Below, one piece after another: positions 8,278 through 16,980 of a stretch of DNA of 25,980 bases. This stretch comes from an uncultured Collinsella sp. (GTDB lineage: Bacteria; Actinomycetota; Coriobacteriia; Coriobacteriales; Coriobacteriaceae): positions 1-25,980 of the forward strand of contig CABRIC010000024.1 of the NCBI GenBank assembly GCA_902470905.1, given 5' to 3'. Each line of letters begins with the position of its first letter. Position 1 is the first letter of the stretch. The notes under the pieces are model-generated. The model was not told the DNA's origin, searched no databases, and worked only from the letters and a program-made list of their open reading frames with translations. The position numbers were made by a program, and so were the translations under genes.

Positions 8278-9621
8278 TTAGCGCAGCAGGCCGGCTACTT
8301 CGCCGGCTAGGGTGATGGTGCCGGCTGCTACGAAGGGCTCGCCCGCGGCCTTGAAAGCTGCGAGGGCCTCGGAAACGCTGGGGTATACGCCCGCGAGCTT
8401 ATCGGCATCAACAAGTGCGGCGAGCTCCTCCGCCGGCAGGGCGCGATCGGAATCGGTCTGGGTCACGACCACGCGCGGGAAAGCCGGGATCAGCACGTCG
8501 ACGATGCCCGCCACGTCCTTGTCGGCCAGCGCGGCGCACAGCAGCGTGGGGCGATTCTCCACGCACGGATCAATCTCGTCCAGCGCGCTCACAAAGTTCT
8601 CGCAGCTCTGGGGGTTATGACAGGCGTCAATCAGCTTAAGCGGATCGGTCCCCAGCACGTCAAAACGACCCGGTGTGGGGCAACCCATAAGCGATGCATC
8701 CAGCGCATCGTGGTCGAGCTCGCGACCCAGATACCCCTCGCAAAGCATAATCGCGCACGCGGCATTCTGCGGCTGATAGGCCGGCTTGACCATGCTCGAC
8801 GTATAGATCGCACGTGGCGTGGTGCAGCTAAACTCAACCGTGTCGCCCACATGCACCGGCACCTTAGTCGTGGCATGCCTCACCACGAGCGGCACAATGC
8901 CGCACTCTCGACAACGGGCATCCATCACGCGCTGAACGCTCGCCTCATGCGTGCCCTCGCCCAGCACAACCAGGCGTCCGGGCTTAATGACCGCAGCCTT
9001 CTCCCCCGCAATGGCCTCGAGCGTATCACCCAAAATACGTGTGTGATCGAGCCCAATGCCTGTAATGGCCACGGCGACAGGATCGGTCGCACTCGTAGCA
9101 TCCCAGCGTCCGCCCATGCCGACCTCAAGCACGGCCACGTCCACGCAAGCCTCGGCAAACACCACCAGTGCAGCAGCCGTCAGCAGGTCAAACGGCGTGA
9201 TGGTATAGGCGCGCTCCCCCGCCGCCACACGACGGGCATTCACTCGATGCCCCGCCTCAACAGCGGCCGAAACGCCACGGGCAAACGCCTCATCGCTCAC
9301 AACGCGCCCGTCAACCTCCATGCGCTCGGGATAGCGCACCAGCTGAGGCGACGTATACAGCGCGGTCTTGAGCCCCTCGCCGCGAAGAATAGCAGCCGAA
9401 AAACGCGTAGTCGAAGTCTTGCCATTGGTACCGGCAACCTGAATGCAATCGAAATACTCGTCCGGACGCCCCAACTCATCGAGCATGTCGACAACCGTCT
9501 CGAGCAGAGGACCAGCATCCCCAGAAATCCGCCCCGTATCAGCAGCAAGTCCCACAGCTTCACCAAACGAAAGCAACTCAAACGAGAAAGGAACGACATA
9601 CGACCCAGAACGCTTAGCCAT
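8278..9621 (-). CDS. folC: Folylpolyglutamate synthase / dihydrofolate synthase
   Basis: 447 residues from ATG 9621 (GGGGGAC upstream); an in-frame ATG at 9660 is possible but has no good ribosome site. It adds glutamate to folates, and in bacteria often to dihydropteroate, using ATP. The Mur-ligase-type P-loop GTNGKTST is at residues 64-71. LEVGMGGRWDATS and GLDHTRILGDTLEAIAGEKAAVIKPG are the central-domain signatures of FolC. ACHNPQS lies in the C-terminal domain. It follows valS on the same strand, an order common in Gram-positive bacteria, but 280 nt with a palindromic element separate them. Confidence 0.92.
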   Translation of the reverse strand: MAKRSGSYVVPFSFELLSFGEAVGLAADTGRISGDAGPLLETVVDMLDELGRPDEYFDCIQVAGTNGKTSTTRFSAAILRGEGLKTALYTSPQLVRYPERMEVDGRVVSDEAFARGVSAAVEAGHRVNARRVAAGERAYTITPFDLLTAAALVVFAEACVDVAVLEVGMGGRWDATSATDPVAVAITGIGLDHTRILGDTLEAIAGEKAAVIKPGRLVVLGEGTHEASVQRVMDARCRECGIVPLVVRHATTKVPVHVGDTVEFSCTTPRAIYTSSMVKPAYQPQNAACAIMLCEGYLGRELDHDALDASLMGCPTPGRFDVLGTDPLKLIDACHNPQSCENFVSALDEIDPCVENRPTLLCAALADKDVAGIVDVLIPAFPRVVVTQTDSDRALPAEELAALVDADKLAGVYPSVSEALAAFKAAGEPFVAAGTITLAGEVAGLLR

Positions 9622-9781
9622 AACCCAAAGTCCCCCATAACAGAAAAAGAGGCCCACCAAAAAGAATGAGCCCCTCGCGTTGACAATATCAGCCTTTATC
9701 CGCTTGCAGCAAGATCAAGACCACAACCCAGTGGCCCCAACCTACCAGTTGCAAACAACCACGTAACCGCACTAGGAGCGG

Positions 9782-9882
9782 CCCGACGCTTTGCTCGATA
9801 CAAGTTCCGCACGCAAAGGACAGCACTTAATGTGCTGTCCGTCTTGCGCAGGACTGTCCGCAGTAGCGAGCAAAGCGTCGGG
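9782..9882. repeat. TTAAT-core palindromic element A, downstream of valS
   Basis: The outer arms CCCGACGCTTTGCTCG (9782-9797) and its perfect inverse (9867-9882) enclose an inner 9-bp palindrome GGACAGCAC-TTAAT-GTGCTGTCC (9818-9840). The asymmetric marks TTCCGCACG (9805-9813) and CAGGACT (9849-9855) flank the inner stem. The same layout occurs in the opposite orientation upstream of valS. Confidence 0.8.
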
Positions 9883-9901
9883 ACGCGCCCCTCAGTAAGA
9901 C

Positions 9902-12598
9902 CTACGAGAAGTCAGCAACCTGAGCAGTCAGCGCCGCCAGGATCTCCTTGAGCTCAGCTGCACGGTCCCTCTTCTTCTGGACCACCGCGGGCGCGGCCTT
10001 GGCCACAAAGCCCTCGTTGGCCAGCGTCTTCTCGCAGCCGGCGAGCTCCTTCTGCGCCGTGGCAATCTCCTTCTCCAGGCGTGCTTTCTCGGCCGAAAGG
10101 TCAACCTTGCCCTCGAGCAACACAAAGACCTCAACGCCGCTGTCGACCACGGCGATGCTCGCGGCCGGCTTCTCAACGTCGGTACCCATGACCAGCGAAG
10201 CGGTGTTGGCCAGCGGCTCGATGGTCGAGCGCAGGCTCTCGAGCTTCTCGATATCCTCGGCACCGGCGCGCACGACCACGTCGAGCTCGGCCTTGGGGCT
10301 CAAGCGATAACGCGAACGCGTGGCGCGGGCGGCGGAAACGACGGCGCGGCACAGCTCAAATGCGCGCTCGGCGTCCTCGTCAACATACTTGGCATAGTCG
10401 GCGGGCTCGGGCCACTTGGCGATCATGAGCGCCTCGGCGCGATCCACGTTGCCCTCGGCATCCAGGTCGAGCACGCTCGCCGGCATATTGTCCCAGATCT
10501 CCTCGGTAACAAACGGCATAAGCGGGTGCATCAGGCGAATGGAGGTGTCGAGCACAAAGATCAGGTTGCGCTGAGCCTGCAGACGGCCCTCGCCCTTCAG
10601 GCGGGCCTTGGTGACCTCGACGTACCAGTCGCAGACCTCGTTCCAGAAGAACTGCTGCACGCCGCGGGCCATATCGCCAAAGGTGTAGTTCTCAATACCC
10701 TCGGTGACCATCTTCACGGCCTTGGCCAGGCGGCTGAACATCCAGGCGTCGGCCGGCGTCTCAACGACGGGCTCGCCGGGCGTGTAGCCCTCCATGTTCA
10801 TGAGCAGGAAGCGGCTGGCGTTCCAGATCTTGGTCACAAACGACTTAGCCTGCTCGGTACGCGGGCTGTCGATAAGCTTCTTGGTCTTCTTATCGATGTT
10901 CGCGTCGAACTTGACGTCCTGGTTGTTGGTGCAGAGCGTCAGCAGGTTGTAACGCATGGCGTCGGCACCGTACATGCCAATGAGGTCCATGGGGTCAACG
11001 CCGTTGCCCTTGGACTTGGACATGCGGCTGCCGTCCTTGGCCAGGATCGTCGGGTAGATGACGACGTCTTTAAACGGCACCTCGTCCAGGAAGTACAGCG
11101 AGCTCATGACCATGCGGGCGACCCACAGCGCGATGATGTCGCGCGCGGTGACGAGCGCCGTCGTGGGGTGATGGCCCTCGAGCAGCTCCGGCTTTTGCGG
11201 CCAGCCCTGCGTGGCAAAGGTCCACAGCTGCGAGCTGAACCAGGTGTCCAGCACGTTCTCGTCCTGATGCACGTGATGACCGCCGCACTTGGGGCACACA
11301 TCGGTGTCCTCGGTAAGGGCGTCCTCCCAGCCGCAGTCCTCGCAGTAGAACACGGGGATGCGGTGGCCCCACCACAGCTGGCGGCTGATACACCAGTCCT
11401 TGAGGTTCTCCATCCAGGTGGTGTAGGTCTGCGTCCAACGCGCGGGATGGAAGGTGACCTTGCCAGCGTTGACGGCGTCGAGCGCCGGCCCCTTGAGCTT
11501 ATCGACGGCGACGAACCACTGCTCAGACAGCCACGGCTCCAGTGCGGCGTCGCAACGGTAGCAGTGCATGACGGAGTGATCGAGGTCCTCGACGTGATCG
11601 AGCAGGTCGTGCTCCTCGAACCACTTGATGACGGCCTCGCGGCACTCGTCGCGGTTCATGCCGGTGAACTCGCCGTAGCCTTCGACGACCACCGCGTGCT
11701 CGTCGAAGATGTTGATCTGCGGCAGGTCGTGAGCCTGACCCATGGCGTAGTCGTTGGGGTCGTGGGCCGGAGTAACCTTAACGAAGCCGGAACCGAAGTT
11801 GGCGTCGACATGCCAATCCTCAAAGATGGGGATCTCACGGTCGACGATGGGAAGCTTGACGGTCTTGCCCACGAAGGCGGCCTTCTCGGGGTCCTTCGGG
11901 GAAACGGCGACGCCCGTGTCGCCGAGCATGGTCTCGGGGCGCGTAGTGGCGACGACGATGTAGTCCTGGCCGTTGACCGGCTCGGTCAGCGGGTAGCGCA
12001 GGTGCCACAGATGGCCCTTCTCGTCCTTGTACTCGGCCTCGTCGTCCGAGATGGCGGTGGTGCAGTTGGGGCACCAGTTGACGATGCGCTTGCCACGGTA
12101 GATCAGGCCGTCGTGGTACCAGTCGCAAAAGACCTTGCGCACGGCCTGGGCATAGTCATCGTCCATGGTGAAGCGCTCGTTGTCGAAGTCGACGGAACAG
12201 CCCATGCGCTTGATCTGCTCGACGATGATGCCGCCGTACTCGTGGGTCCAGTCCCAGCAGGCGTCAACAAACTTGTCGCGGCCAATCTCCAGGCGGCTGA
12301 TGCCCTCGCTCTTGAGCTTCTTGTCGACCTTGGTCTGCGTAGCGATACCGGCGTGATCGGTTCCGAGCACCCAGCGCGTGGACTTGCCGCGCATGCGGGC
12401 CATACGAATGATGGCGTCCTGGATGGAGTCGTCGGTGGCGTGGCCCATGTGGAGCTTGCCGGTCACGTTGGGAGGCGGAATGGTGACAGTGCAGTCGCCC
12501 ACGCCCTCACGGCGCTTATAGTAGCCGCCGTCGAGCCACTTCTGCAGGATCGCCGGCTCGTTGGTCGACGGATCGTAGTTCTTGGGCATTTCTTCCAT
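9902..12598 (-). CDS. valS: Valine--tRNA ligase
   Basis: 898 residues, the normal length for ValS. The class I signatures are HMGH (50-53) and RMSKS (525-529). TTRPETMLGD (218-227) marks the editing domain that hydrolyses Thr-tRNA-Val. A Cys4 zinc knuckle is seen at CEDCGWEDALTEDTDVCPKC. The C-terminus (from about residue 835) is the usual tRNA-binding coiled coil, rich in Lys, Glu and Ala (KARLEKEIATAQKEL). The ATG at 12598 has AGGGAGAG about 7 nt upstream; an ATG four codons in (MPKNYD) is also possible. No T-box features were found in its leader, which instead carries a 26-bp perfect inverted repeat ending 20 nt before the start. A weak TTGTTT-N17-TATCAG pair lies about 150 nt upstream. 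Confidence 0.97.
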   Translation of the reverse strand: MEEMPKNYDPSTNEPAILQKWLDGGYYKRREGVGDCTVTIPPPNVTGKLHMGHATDDSIQDAIIRMARMRGKSTRWVLGTDHAGIATQTKVDKKLKSEGISRLEIGRDKFVDACWDWTHEYGGIIVEQIKRMGCSVDFDNERFTMDDDYAQAVRKVFCDWYHDGLIYRGKRIVNWCPNCTTAISDDEAEYKDEKGHLWHLRYPLTEPVNGQDYIVVATTRPETMLGDTGVAVSPKDPEKAAFVGKTVKLPIVDREIPIFEDWHVDANFGSGFVKVTPAHDPNDYAMGQAHDLPQINIFDEHAVVVEGYGEFTGMNRDECREAVIKWFEEHDLLDHVEDLDHSVMHCYRCDAALEPWLSEQWFVAVDKLKGPALDAVNAGKVTFHPARWTQTYTTWMENLKDWCISRQLWWGHRIPVFYCEDCGWEDALTEDTDVCPKCGGHHVHQDENVLDTWFSSQLWTFATQGWPQKPELLEGHHPTTALVTARDIIALWVARMVMSSLYFLDEVPFKDVVIYPTILAKDGSRMSKSKGNGVDPMDLIGMYGADAMRYNLLTLCTNNQDVKFDANIDKKTKKLIDSPRTEQAKSFVTKIWNASRFLLMNMEGYTPGEPVVETPADAWMFSRLAKAVKMVTEGIENYTFGDMARGVQQFFWNEVCDWYVEVTKARLKGEGRLQAQRNLIFVLDTSIRLMHPLMPFVTEEIWDNMPASVLDLDAEGNVDRAEALMIAKWPEPADYAKYVDEDAERAFELCRAVVSAARATRSRYRLSPKAELDVVVRAGAEDIEKLESLRSTIEPLANTASLVMGTDVEKPAASIAVVDSGVEVFVLLEGKVDLSAEKARLEKEIATAQKELAGCEKTLANEGFVAKAAPAVVQKKRDRAAELKEILAALTAQVADFS

Positions 12599-12618
12599 AT
12601 ATCTCTCCCTGTCCCGCC

Positions 12619-12733
12619 GGGGAGGAATGTAGGCCCGATTTTCGCTCGGTCAAGTCCTGGCTCGCGCGAAGACCACATTAAGTGGTCTTCGGCTCGTGCG
12701 GAATCTACGAAAATCGGGCCTACATTCCTCCCC
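12619..12733. repeat. TTAAT-core palindromic element B, in the valS leader
   Basis: Perfect 26-bp arms lie at 12619-12644 and 12708-12733. The inner palindrome CGAAGACCAC-ATTAA-GTGGTCTTCG (12667-12691) is also perfect over 10 bp. Read on the minus strand it has TTCCGCACG, 4 nt, the 9-bp stem, TTAAT, the stem, 8 nt, then CAGGACT, which is the same layout and spacing as element A. If transcribed, the outer stem ends about 20 nt before the valS start codon. Confidence 0.85.
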
Positions 12734-12826
12734 TTAGGTATCGATTACTTCAGTCTGATATGACTTCGCTGAGGCTTAAACAAACACACAGAATAACACA
12801 GGTAGTTGGGGTTATTGCGTATATAT

Positions 12827-12863
12827 AAAATAGCCTCCGACCACGGATGGTCGGAGGCTATTT
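12827..12863 (-). terminator. clpX terminator
   Basis: AAATAGCCTCCGACCA and its inverse form a 16-bp stem with a 4-nt loop, flanked by A/T tracts. It begins about 20 nt after the clpX stop and could act in both directions. Confidence 0.8.
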
Positions 12864-12884
12864 GCAAACACGCTTTAGGCTGGT

Positions 12885-14291
12885 TTAGCCGTAGATGCGC
12901 TGGGGCTGCTCTTCGCCCTTGACGGAGGCTTCGGTCACAACGACCTTGGAAACACCCTCCTCGCTGGGCAGGTCGAACATCGTCTGCTGCAGCACGTCCT
13001 CGCAGATGGAGCGCAGGCCTCGGGCGCCGGTCTTGCGGGCGAGCGCCATGCGGGCGATCTCGTGCAGAGCCGCGTCCTCAAACTCAAGTTCAACGTCCTC
13101 GAGTTGGAACATCTTGCGGTACTGGCGCACCACGGCGTTCTTGGGCTCGGTCAGAATCGACACCAGGTCGTCCTCGTCGAGCGCCTGCGTCTGGGTGACG
13201 ACGGGCGTACGGCCCACGAACTCGGGGATCATGCCAAAGGCGTTGAGGTCCTGCGGGAGCACCTGACGCAGCAGGTCGTTCTCGTCGACCGAGGTGGGGC
13301 CGGCGATCTCGGAGTTAAAGCCCACGCCCTTGTTGCCCACGCGATCGGCGATGATCTTGTCCAGACCCACAAAGGCACCGCCGCAGATGAACAGGATGTT
13401 GGTCGTGTCAATCTGCAGCAGCTCCTGCTGGGGATGTTTGCGGCCGCCGGTGGGCGGAACGCTTGCCACCGTTCCCTCAAGGATCTTAAGCAGTGCCTGC
13501 TGAACGCCCTCGCCCGAGACATCGCGGGTAATGGAAAGGTTCTCGGCCTTGCGGGCGATCTTGTCGATCTCGTCCACGTAGATAATGCCAACCTGAGCGC
13601 GCTCAATGTCGCCATCGGCAGCATTGATAAGCTTGAGCAGGATGTTCTCCACGTCCTCACCCACGTAACCTGCCTCGGTAAGCGCGGTGGCGTCGGCGAT
13701 GGCAAACGGCACCTCGAGGATGCGCGCGAGCGTCTGGGCGAGCAGGGTCTTGCCGGTACCGGTGGGACCGAGCAGCAAGATGTTGGACTTGGCGAGCTCT
13801 ACCTCGTCCATATCGTCGTCGAACTGCGAGCCCATGTCGTCGTCAAAGGCAGACACCGCGGCGCCGCCCTCGATCACGCGACGATAGTGGTTGTACACGG
13901 CCACCGACATGGCGCGCTTAGCGTCTTCCTGGCCCATTACATAGGCCGAGAGCTCGTCATAGATCTCGTGCGGCGTCGGCACGTGCGTGATGACCTGGCG
14001 GTCGTCCTCGAGCTCAAAGCCCTCGGTCTCGGGGTCTACGGCGGGCTGGGATGCTGCCTGGCCGTGGTCGTTGAGGAAGCCCGGCAGCTTGCCGTTGCGG
14101 GCAGCGTCCATAAAGTCCGAAGCCAGCGACTCCTCCAAAATCTCGGAGCAGGCGGCGACGCACTCGTCACAGATAAAGATGTTGGTCGGACCCTTTACGA
14201 GGCGACGGACCTGCCCCTGCTCTTTTCCGCAGAAGGAGCAGCGGATGGGGTTGCCGTTCTCGTCAAAGTTGTCCTGCATGTTTCCTGCCAT
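12885..14291 (-). CDS. clpX: ATP-dependent Clp protease ATP-binding subunit ClpX
   Basis: 468 residues. AAA+ unfoldase that feeds substrates to ClpP. The zinc-binding domain has C18, C21, C41 and C44. Walker A GPTGTGKT is at 175-182, Walker B VDEID at 239-243, and the sensor-2 region KTGARGLRSI lies near the C-terminus. RVGNKGVGFNSE holds the VGF version of the IGF loop that docks on ClpP. An acidic stretch (about residues 145-163, with two DDDM runs) lies just before Walker A and is longer than in E. coli ClpX. The start follows the clpP stop by 1 nt (TAG-G-ATG), so the two are translationally coupled. Confidence 0.97.
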   Translation of the reverse strand: MAGNMQDNFDENGNPIRCSFCGKEQGQVRRLVKGPTNIFICDECVAACSEILEESLASDFMDAARNGKLPGFLNDHGQAASQPAVDPETEGFELEDDRQVITHVPTPHEIYDELSAYVMGQEDAKRAMSVAVYNHYRRVIEGGAAVSAFDDDMGSQFDDDMDEVELAKSNILLLGPTGTGKTLLAQTLARILEVPFAIADATALTEAGYVGEDVENILLKLINAADGDIERAQVGIIYVDEIDKIARKAENLSITRDVSGEGVQQALLKILEGTVASVPPTGGRKHPQQELLQIDTTNILFICGGAFVGLDKIIADRVGNKGVGFNSEIAGPTSVDENDLLRQVLPQDLNAFGMIPEFVGRTPVVTQTQALDEDDLVSILTEPKNAVVRQYRKMFQLEDVELEFEDAALHEIARMALARKTGARGLRSICEDVLQQTMFDLPSEEGVSKVVVTEASVKGEEQPQRIYG

Positions 14292-14292
14292 C

Positions 14293-14913
14293 CTAGGCGT
14301 CCTTCGCGGCGAGATCGCGCGAGGTAACGATACGGTCGATCAGGCCGTAGTCGAGGGCCTCGGCAGCGGTCAGGTAGTTGTCGCGCTCGGTATCGGCCTG
14401 GACCTTCTCGATGGGCTGGCCCGAGGCATCGGACAGGATCTGATTGAGCTCGCGGCGAGTCTTCTTGATCTCCTCGGCCACGATCTCGATCTCGGTCTGC
14501 TGACCCTGGGCACCGCCGCTGGGCTGGTGAATCATAACCTTGGAGTGCGGCAGGCAGAATCGCTTGCCCTTAGCGCCGGCCGAAAGCAGCACAGCGGCCA
14601 TGGACGCGGCCATACCGACGCAGATGGTGGAGACCTGCGGCTTGATGAAGTTCATGGTGTCAAGAATCGCCAGGCCGGAGTAGACCTCACCGCCGGGCGA
14701 ATTGATGTAGAGCGAGATATCCTTCTCGGCATCCTGGCTCTCAAGATGCAACAGCTGGGCAACGACCAGGTTGGCGCTGACGGAGTTGATCTCCTCGCCC
14801 AAGAAGATGATGCGGTCGTTGAGCAGGCGCGAATAGATATCGTAGCTGCGCTCGCCGCGCGGCGTCTGCTCGATAACGTATGGCACGAGGGCGGAATCGA
14901 ACTTGGCGATCAT
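14293..14913 (-). CDS. clpP: ATP-dependent Clp protease proteolytic subunit
   Basis: 206 residues from the third in-frame ATG (14913), chosen because GGAG lies 6 nt before it; ATGs at 14919 and 14925 add only two or four residues. The serine protease triad is visible: S104 in GMAASMAAV, H129 in SKVMIHQP, and D178 in TERDNYLTA, with the same relative spacing as E. coli ClpP S97/H122/D171. The N-terminus LVPYVIEQTPRGERSYDIYSRLL is the conserved axial-pore and handle region. It assembles into a tetradecamer capped by ClpX, whose gene follows directly. Confidence 0.96.
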   Translation of the reverse strand: MIAKFDSALVPYVIEQTPRGERSYDIYSRLLNDRIIFLGEEINSVSANLVVAQLLHLESQDAEKDISLYINSPGGEVYSGLAILDTMNFIKPQVSTICVGMAASMAAVLLSAGAKGKRFCLPHSKVMIHQPSGGAQGQQTEIEIVAEEIKKTRRELNQILSDASGQPIEKVQADTERDNYLTAAEALDYGLIDRIVTSRDLAAKDA

Positions 14914-14958
14914 ACGCATCTCCATTTCTCTTACGGACCAATAATGGTTCTAGATAAA

Positions 14959-14999
14959 CGTACGGTGCCCGCATGCTATGCATTGGCTGGCACCGTACG
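14959..14999 (-). terminator. Hairpin between tig and clpP
   Basis: CGTACGGTGCC (14959-14969) and GGCACCGTACG (14989-14999) form a perfect 11-bp stem with a 19-nt loop. On the minus strand a short T-containing tail (GTTTATCT) follows. It may be a partial terminator or processing site between tig and clpPX. Confidence 0.5.
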
Positions 15000-15075
15000 A
15001 AGCAACCGGATAACCGGTGTATAACTTTACCCCATCACGGGCGCACCCATGCGCTCGCGGGCAAGGTGGCGAGAA

Positions 15076-16374
15076 TTACTCGGCGTCCTTGGCGGTCTCG
15101 TCGACCTCGGTCACCTTGGCGTTCTCGACCAGGTGGTCGACGGCCTTGGAGCGACGGATGGACTCGCGGACGGCAGGCATGCGGCCATCGGCGATGAACT
15201 CGGCCTTGGAAGCCTCGACGTCCTTGACGCCAGCCTTCTCGAACTCGGCGTTGATGTCGTCCTCGGTGACCTCGATCTTGAGCTCACGGGCGAGGGCGTC
15301 GAGCGCCAGGGACTCACGGGCAACGTCGTTGGCCTGCTTGTGCAGGTCGCCGATGAACTGCTCCATGGTCAGACCGGAAGCGGGCAGCCAGGTGTCCAGG
15401 GTCATGCCGCGGGCAGCGAGGTTGGACAGGAAGTTCTGGCCAAGCTCCTCAAAGACGGACTGCTCGTAGTCGGCGTCCATCTCGTCGAGCTGCAGGCGCT
15501 CGGCGAGAGCGGAGACGCAACGGTTCTCCTTCTCGGCCGGGAGGCGGGAAGCCTTGTCCTGCTCGATCTCGAGCTTGATGGCGTCGCGCATAGCGTCGAT
15601 GCTGTCAAAGCCAAAGTCGGACTTGACGAGCTCGTCGGTGAGCTCGGGGGTGTTGCGGACCTTGATGCCCTTGACGGTGACCTCGACGGTGTGGGTCTCG
15701 GCCTCCTCGCCCTCCTCGACCTCGTCGGTCCAGGTGACGGTCTTGACGTCGTCAACGTTGGCGCCGATCAGAGCCTCGTTGAACTCCTTGGGGTTGCTGT
15801 CGCTACCGGCGATGAGCATGCGGCCCTCGGCGGCGAAGTTGTCGGCGTTCTCGACGGCCTTGAGGTCGACGGTCACATAGTCGTCAGCCTCGACGGCGCG
15901 ACCCTCGACGTCCTCGAAGGTGGCACGGTAGTTGAGGAGCATCTCGACCTGGTTGTTGATCTCGGACTCGGTGACCTCCGCGGGAGGCATCTCAATCTCG
16001 ACGGCGTCGAAGGAGGAGAGCTCAGCAGCGGGACGCAGGGAGAACTCGACGGTGTAGGTGTAGTCCTCGTGATCCTTGGCGAGGTCGAGCTCCTTGTAGT
16101 CACCGTTCTTGGTGGGGACGATGTCCAGCTCGTTGAGGACGGCGGGCTCGTTGTCGGCGATCAGGTCGTTGGTAGCCTGGGCGAGGGTAGCCTCGGCGCC
16201 AAGAGCAGAGTCGATGACCGGACGGGGGGCCTTACCGGCGCGGAAGCCCGGGAAGCGGTACTTCTTGGCGGTGTCCTTGTAGGCCTTCTTGATCGCGGCG
16301 TCGACGTCGGCGGCCGGGATGGTGACCGTAGCGGTGAGCTTGGCGTCCTTGACGTCAGAAGCGGTGATGTTCAA
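15076..16374 (-). CDS. tig: Trigger factor
   Basis: 432 residues if it starts at the TTG at 16374, which has a consensus AGGAGG exactly 6 nt upstream; the ATG at 16389 would place that ribosome site inside the coding region. It is a ribosome-bound chaperone and peptidyl-prolyl isomerase. The N-terminal ribosome-binding signature FPGFRAGKAPR is clear. The FKBP-like domain follows (DDYVTVDLKAV ... VEVTVKGIKV), and the helical C-terminal chaperone arms fill the rest. The protein is very acidic, with an EDEVEEGEE-like loop in the PPIase part. It precedes clpP and clpX, the classical tig-clpP-clpX order, but with a 150-nt gap and a hairpin between. Confidence 0.95.
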   Translation of the reverse strand: MNITASDVKDAKLTATVTIPAADVDAAIKKAYKDTAKKYRFPGFRAGKAPRPVIDSALGAEATLAQATNDLIADNEPAVLNELDIVPTKNGDYKELDLAKDHEDYTYTVEFSLRPAAELSSFDAVEIEMPPAEVTESEINNQVEMLLNYRATFEDVEGRAVEADDYVTVDLKAVENADNFAAEGRMLIAGSDSNPKEFNEALIGANVDDVKTVTWTDEVEEGEEAETHTVEVTVKGIKVRNTPELTDELVKSDFGFDSIDAMRDAIKLEIEQDKASRLPAEKENRCVSALAERLQLDEMDADYEQSVFEELGQNFLSNLAARGMTLDTWLPASGLTMEQFIGDLHKQANDVARESLALDALARELKIEVTEDDINAEFEKAGVKDVEASKAEFIADGRMPAVRESIRRSKAVDHLVENAKVTEVDETAKDAE

Positions 16375-16465
16375 CACGTTCCTCCTCATACTGCCCAGCT
16401 TATCTGAGGTGCTGGTACCTTTATGCAACAAAGTGTCGCGACGGCCGAGGCCGACGCTGGTGCGT

Positions 16466-16549
16466 TGGTGCGGGCGAAAGGACTCGAACCTTCACGGGAA
16501 TCCCACCAGAACCTAAATCTGGCGCGTCTACCAATTCCGCCACGCCCGC
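16466..16549 (-). tRNA. tRNA-Leu (anticodon UAG)
   Basis: 84-nt cloverleaf with acceptor GCGGGCG / CGCCCGC, discriminator A and encoded CCA. The anticodon stem CCAGA/TCTGG encloses TAG (16513-16515). The long variable arm is of class II type, and GGTTCGAGTCC forms the T arm. It reads CUA and probably other CUN leucine codons. It lies about 90 nt upstream of tig on the same strand. Confidence 0.95.
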
Positions 16550-16568
16550 ATGAGCGCACAGACTAGGA

Positions 16569-16577
16569 ATGATAGCA
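16569..16577 (-). promoter_or_regulatory. Extended -10 for tRNA-Leu
   Basis: On the minus strand TGC-TATCAT (TATCAT is plus 16569-16574) lies about 20 nt before the tRNA 5' end. No clear -35 is visible, as expected for an extended -10 promoter. Confidence 0.35.
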
Positions 16578-16665
16578 GATACGAACAGTAAGCGCACGCA
16601 CACCTTTTACAAGCTCACGACCTCACCACGAGTGCAAGCCAATAGAGCACGCCGCCCCATCTCAT

Positions 16666-16734
16666 AAGTTGCGGTGGAATAGGGACTGTTTGGGGCTCCA
16701 GTCCTCCAAAACAGCCCCTATTCCACCGCAACTT
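16666..16734. repeat. TTGCGGTGRAATA palindromic element, copy 3
   Basis: The 25-nt arms 16666-16690 and 16710-16734 (AAGTTGCGGTGGAATAGGG and onward) have one mismatch. The left GGACTG can also pair with CAGTCC inside the loop, giving an alternative hairpin. It lies between the molybdenum hydroxylase gene end and tRNA-Leu. Confidence 0.85.
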
Positions 16735-16805
16735 CGATGGGACCCGGCAGTCAGGCGGTGCTGGCCATGCGCCGGAAAGCGTGTCCCGGCTTGGGGCCTC
16801 GGAAT

Positions 16806-16945
16806 GGGATGCAATTTCCGCTATAGCCATCAACCGGAAACTGCAACCCGTTTTGAGCCCCTATTCCGGGATGCACTTTCCGCCAAGGGCCTCAAACGGA
16901 AACTGCAGCCCACAATTCAGTTGAAAAGTGGGCTGCAGTTCCCCC
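16806..16945. repeat. Tandem GGGATGCANTTTCCG palindromic repeats
   Basis: Copy 1 has GGGATGCAATTTCCG (16806-16820) and CGGAAACTGCAACCC (16835-16849). Copy 2 has GGGATGCACTTTCCG (16868-16882) and CGGAAACTGCAGCCC (16897-16911), 62 nt later. Each pair of arms has two mismatches. A third arm, GTGGGCTGCAGTT (16928-16940), pairs perfectly with AACTGCAGCCCAC (16901-16913). The array begins 36 nt after the hydroxylase stop (minus strand) and may act as its transcript end. Confidence 0.75.
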
Positions 16946-16980
16946 GGGCTAGGCAATGAGCGGATACAGCGCCTCCTCGC

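Noticed and set aside
12599..12826. T-box riboswitch in the valS leader
   Set aside because: There is no TGGNACCGCG antiterminator sequence, specifier loop or T-run terminator; the only strong structure is the palindromic element also present downstream of valS.
15049..16407. Long plus-strand reading frame opposite tig
   Set aside because: The Leu/Val/Asp/Gly-rich composition mirrors the codon structure of trigger factor; it has no domain or ribosome site.
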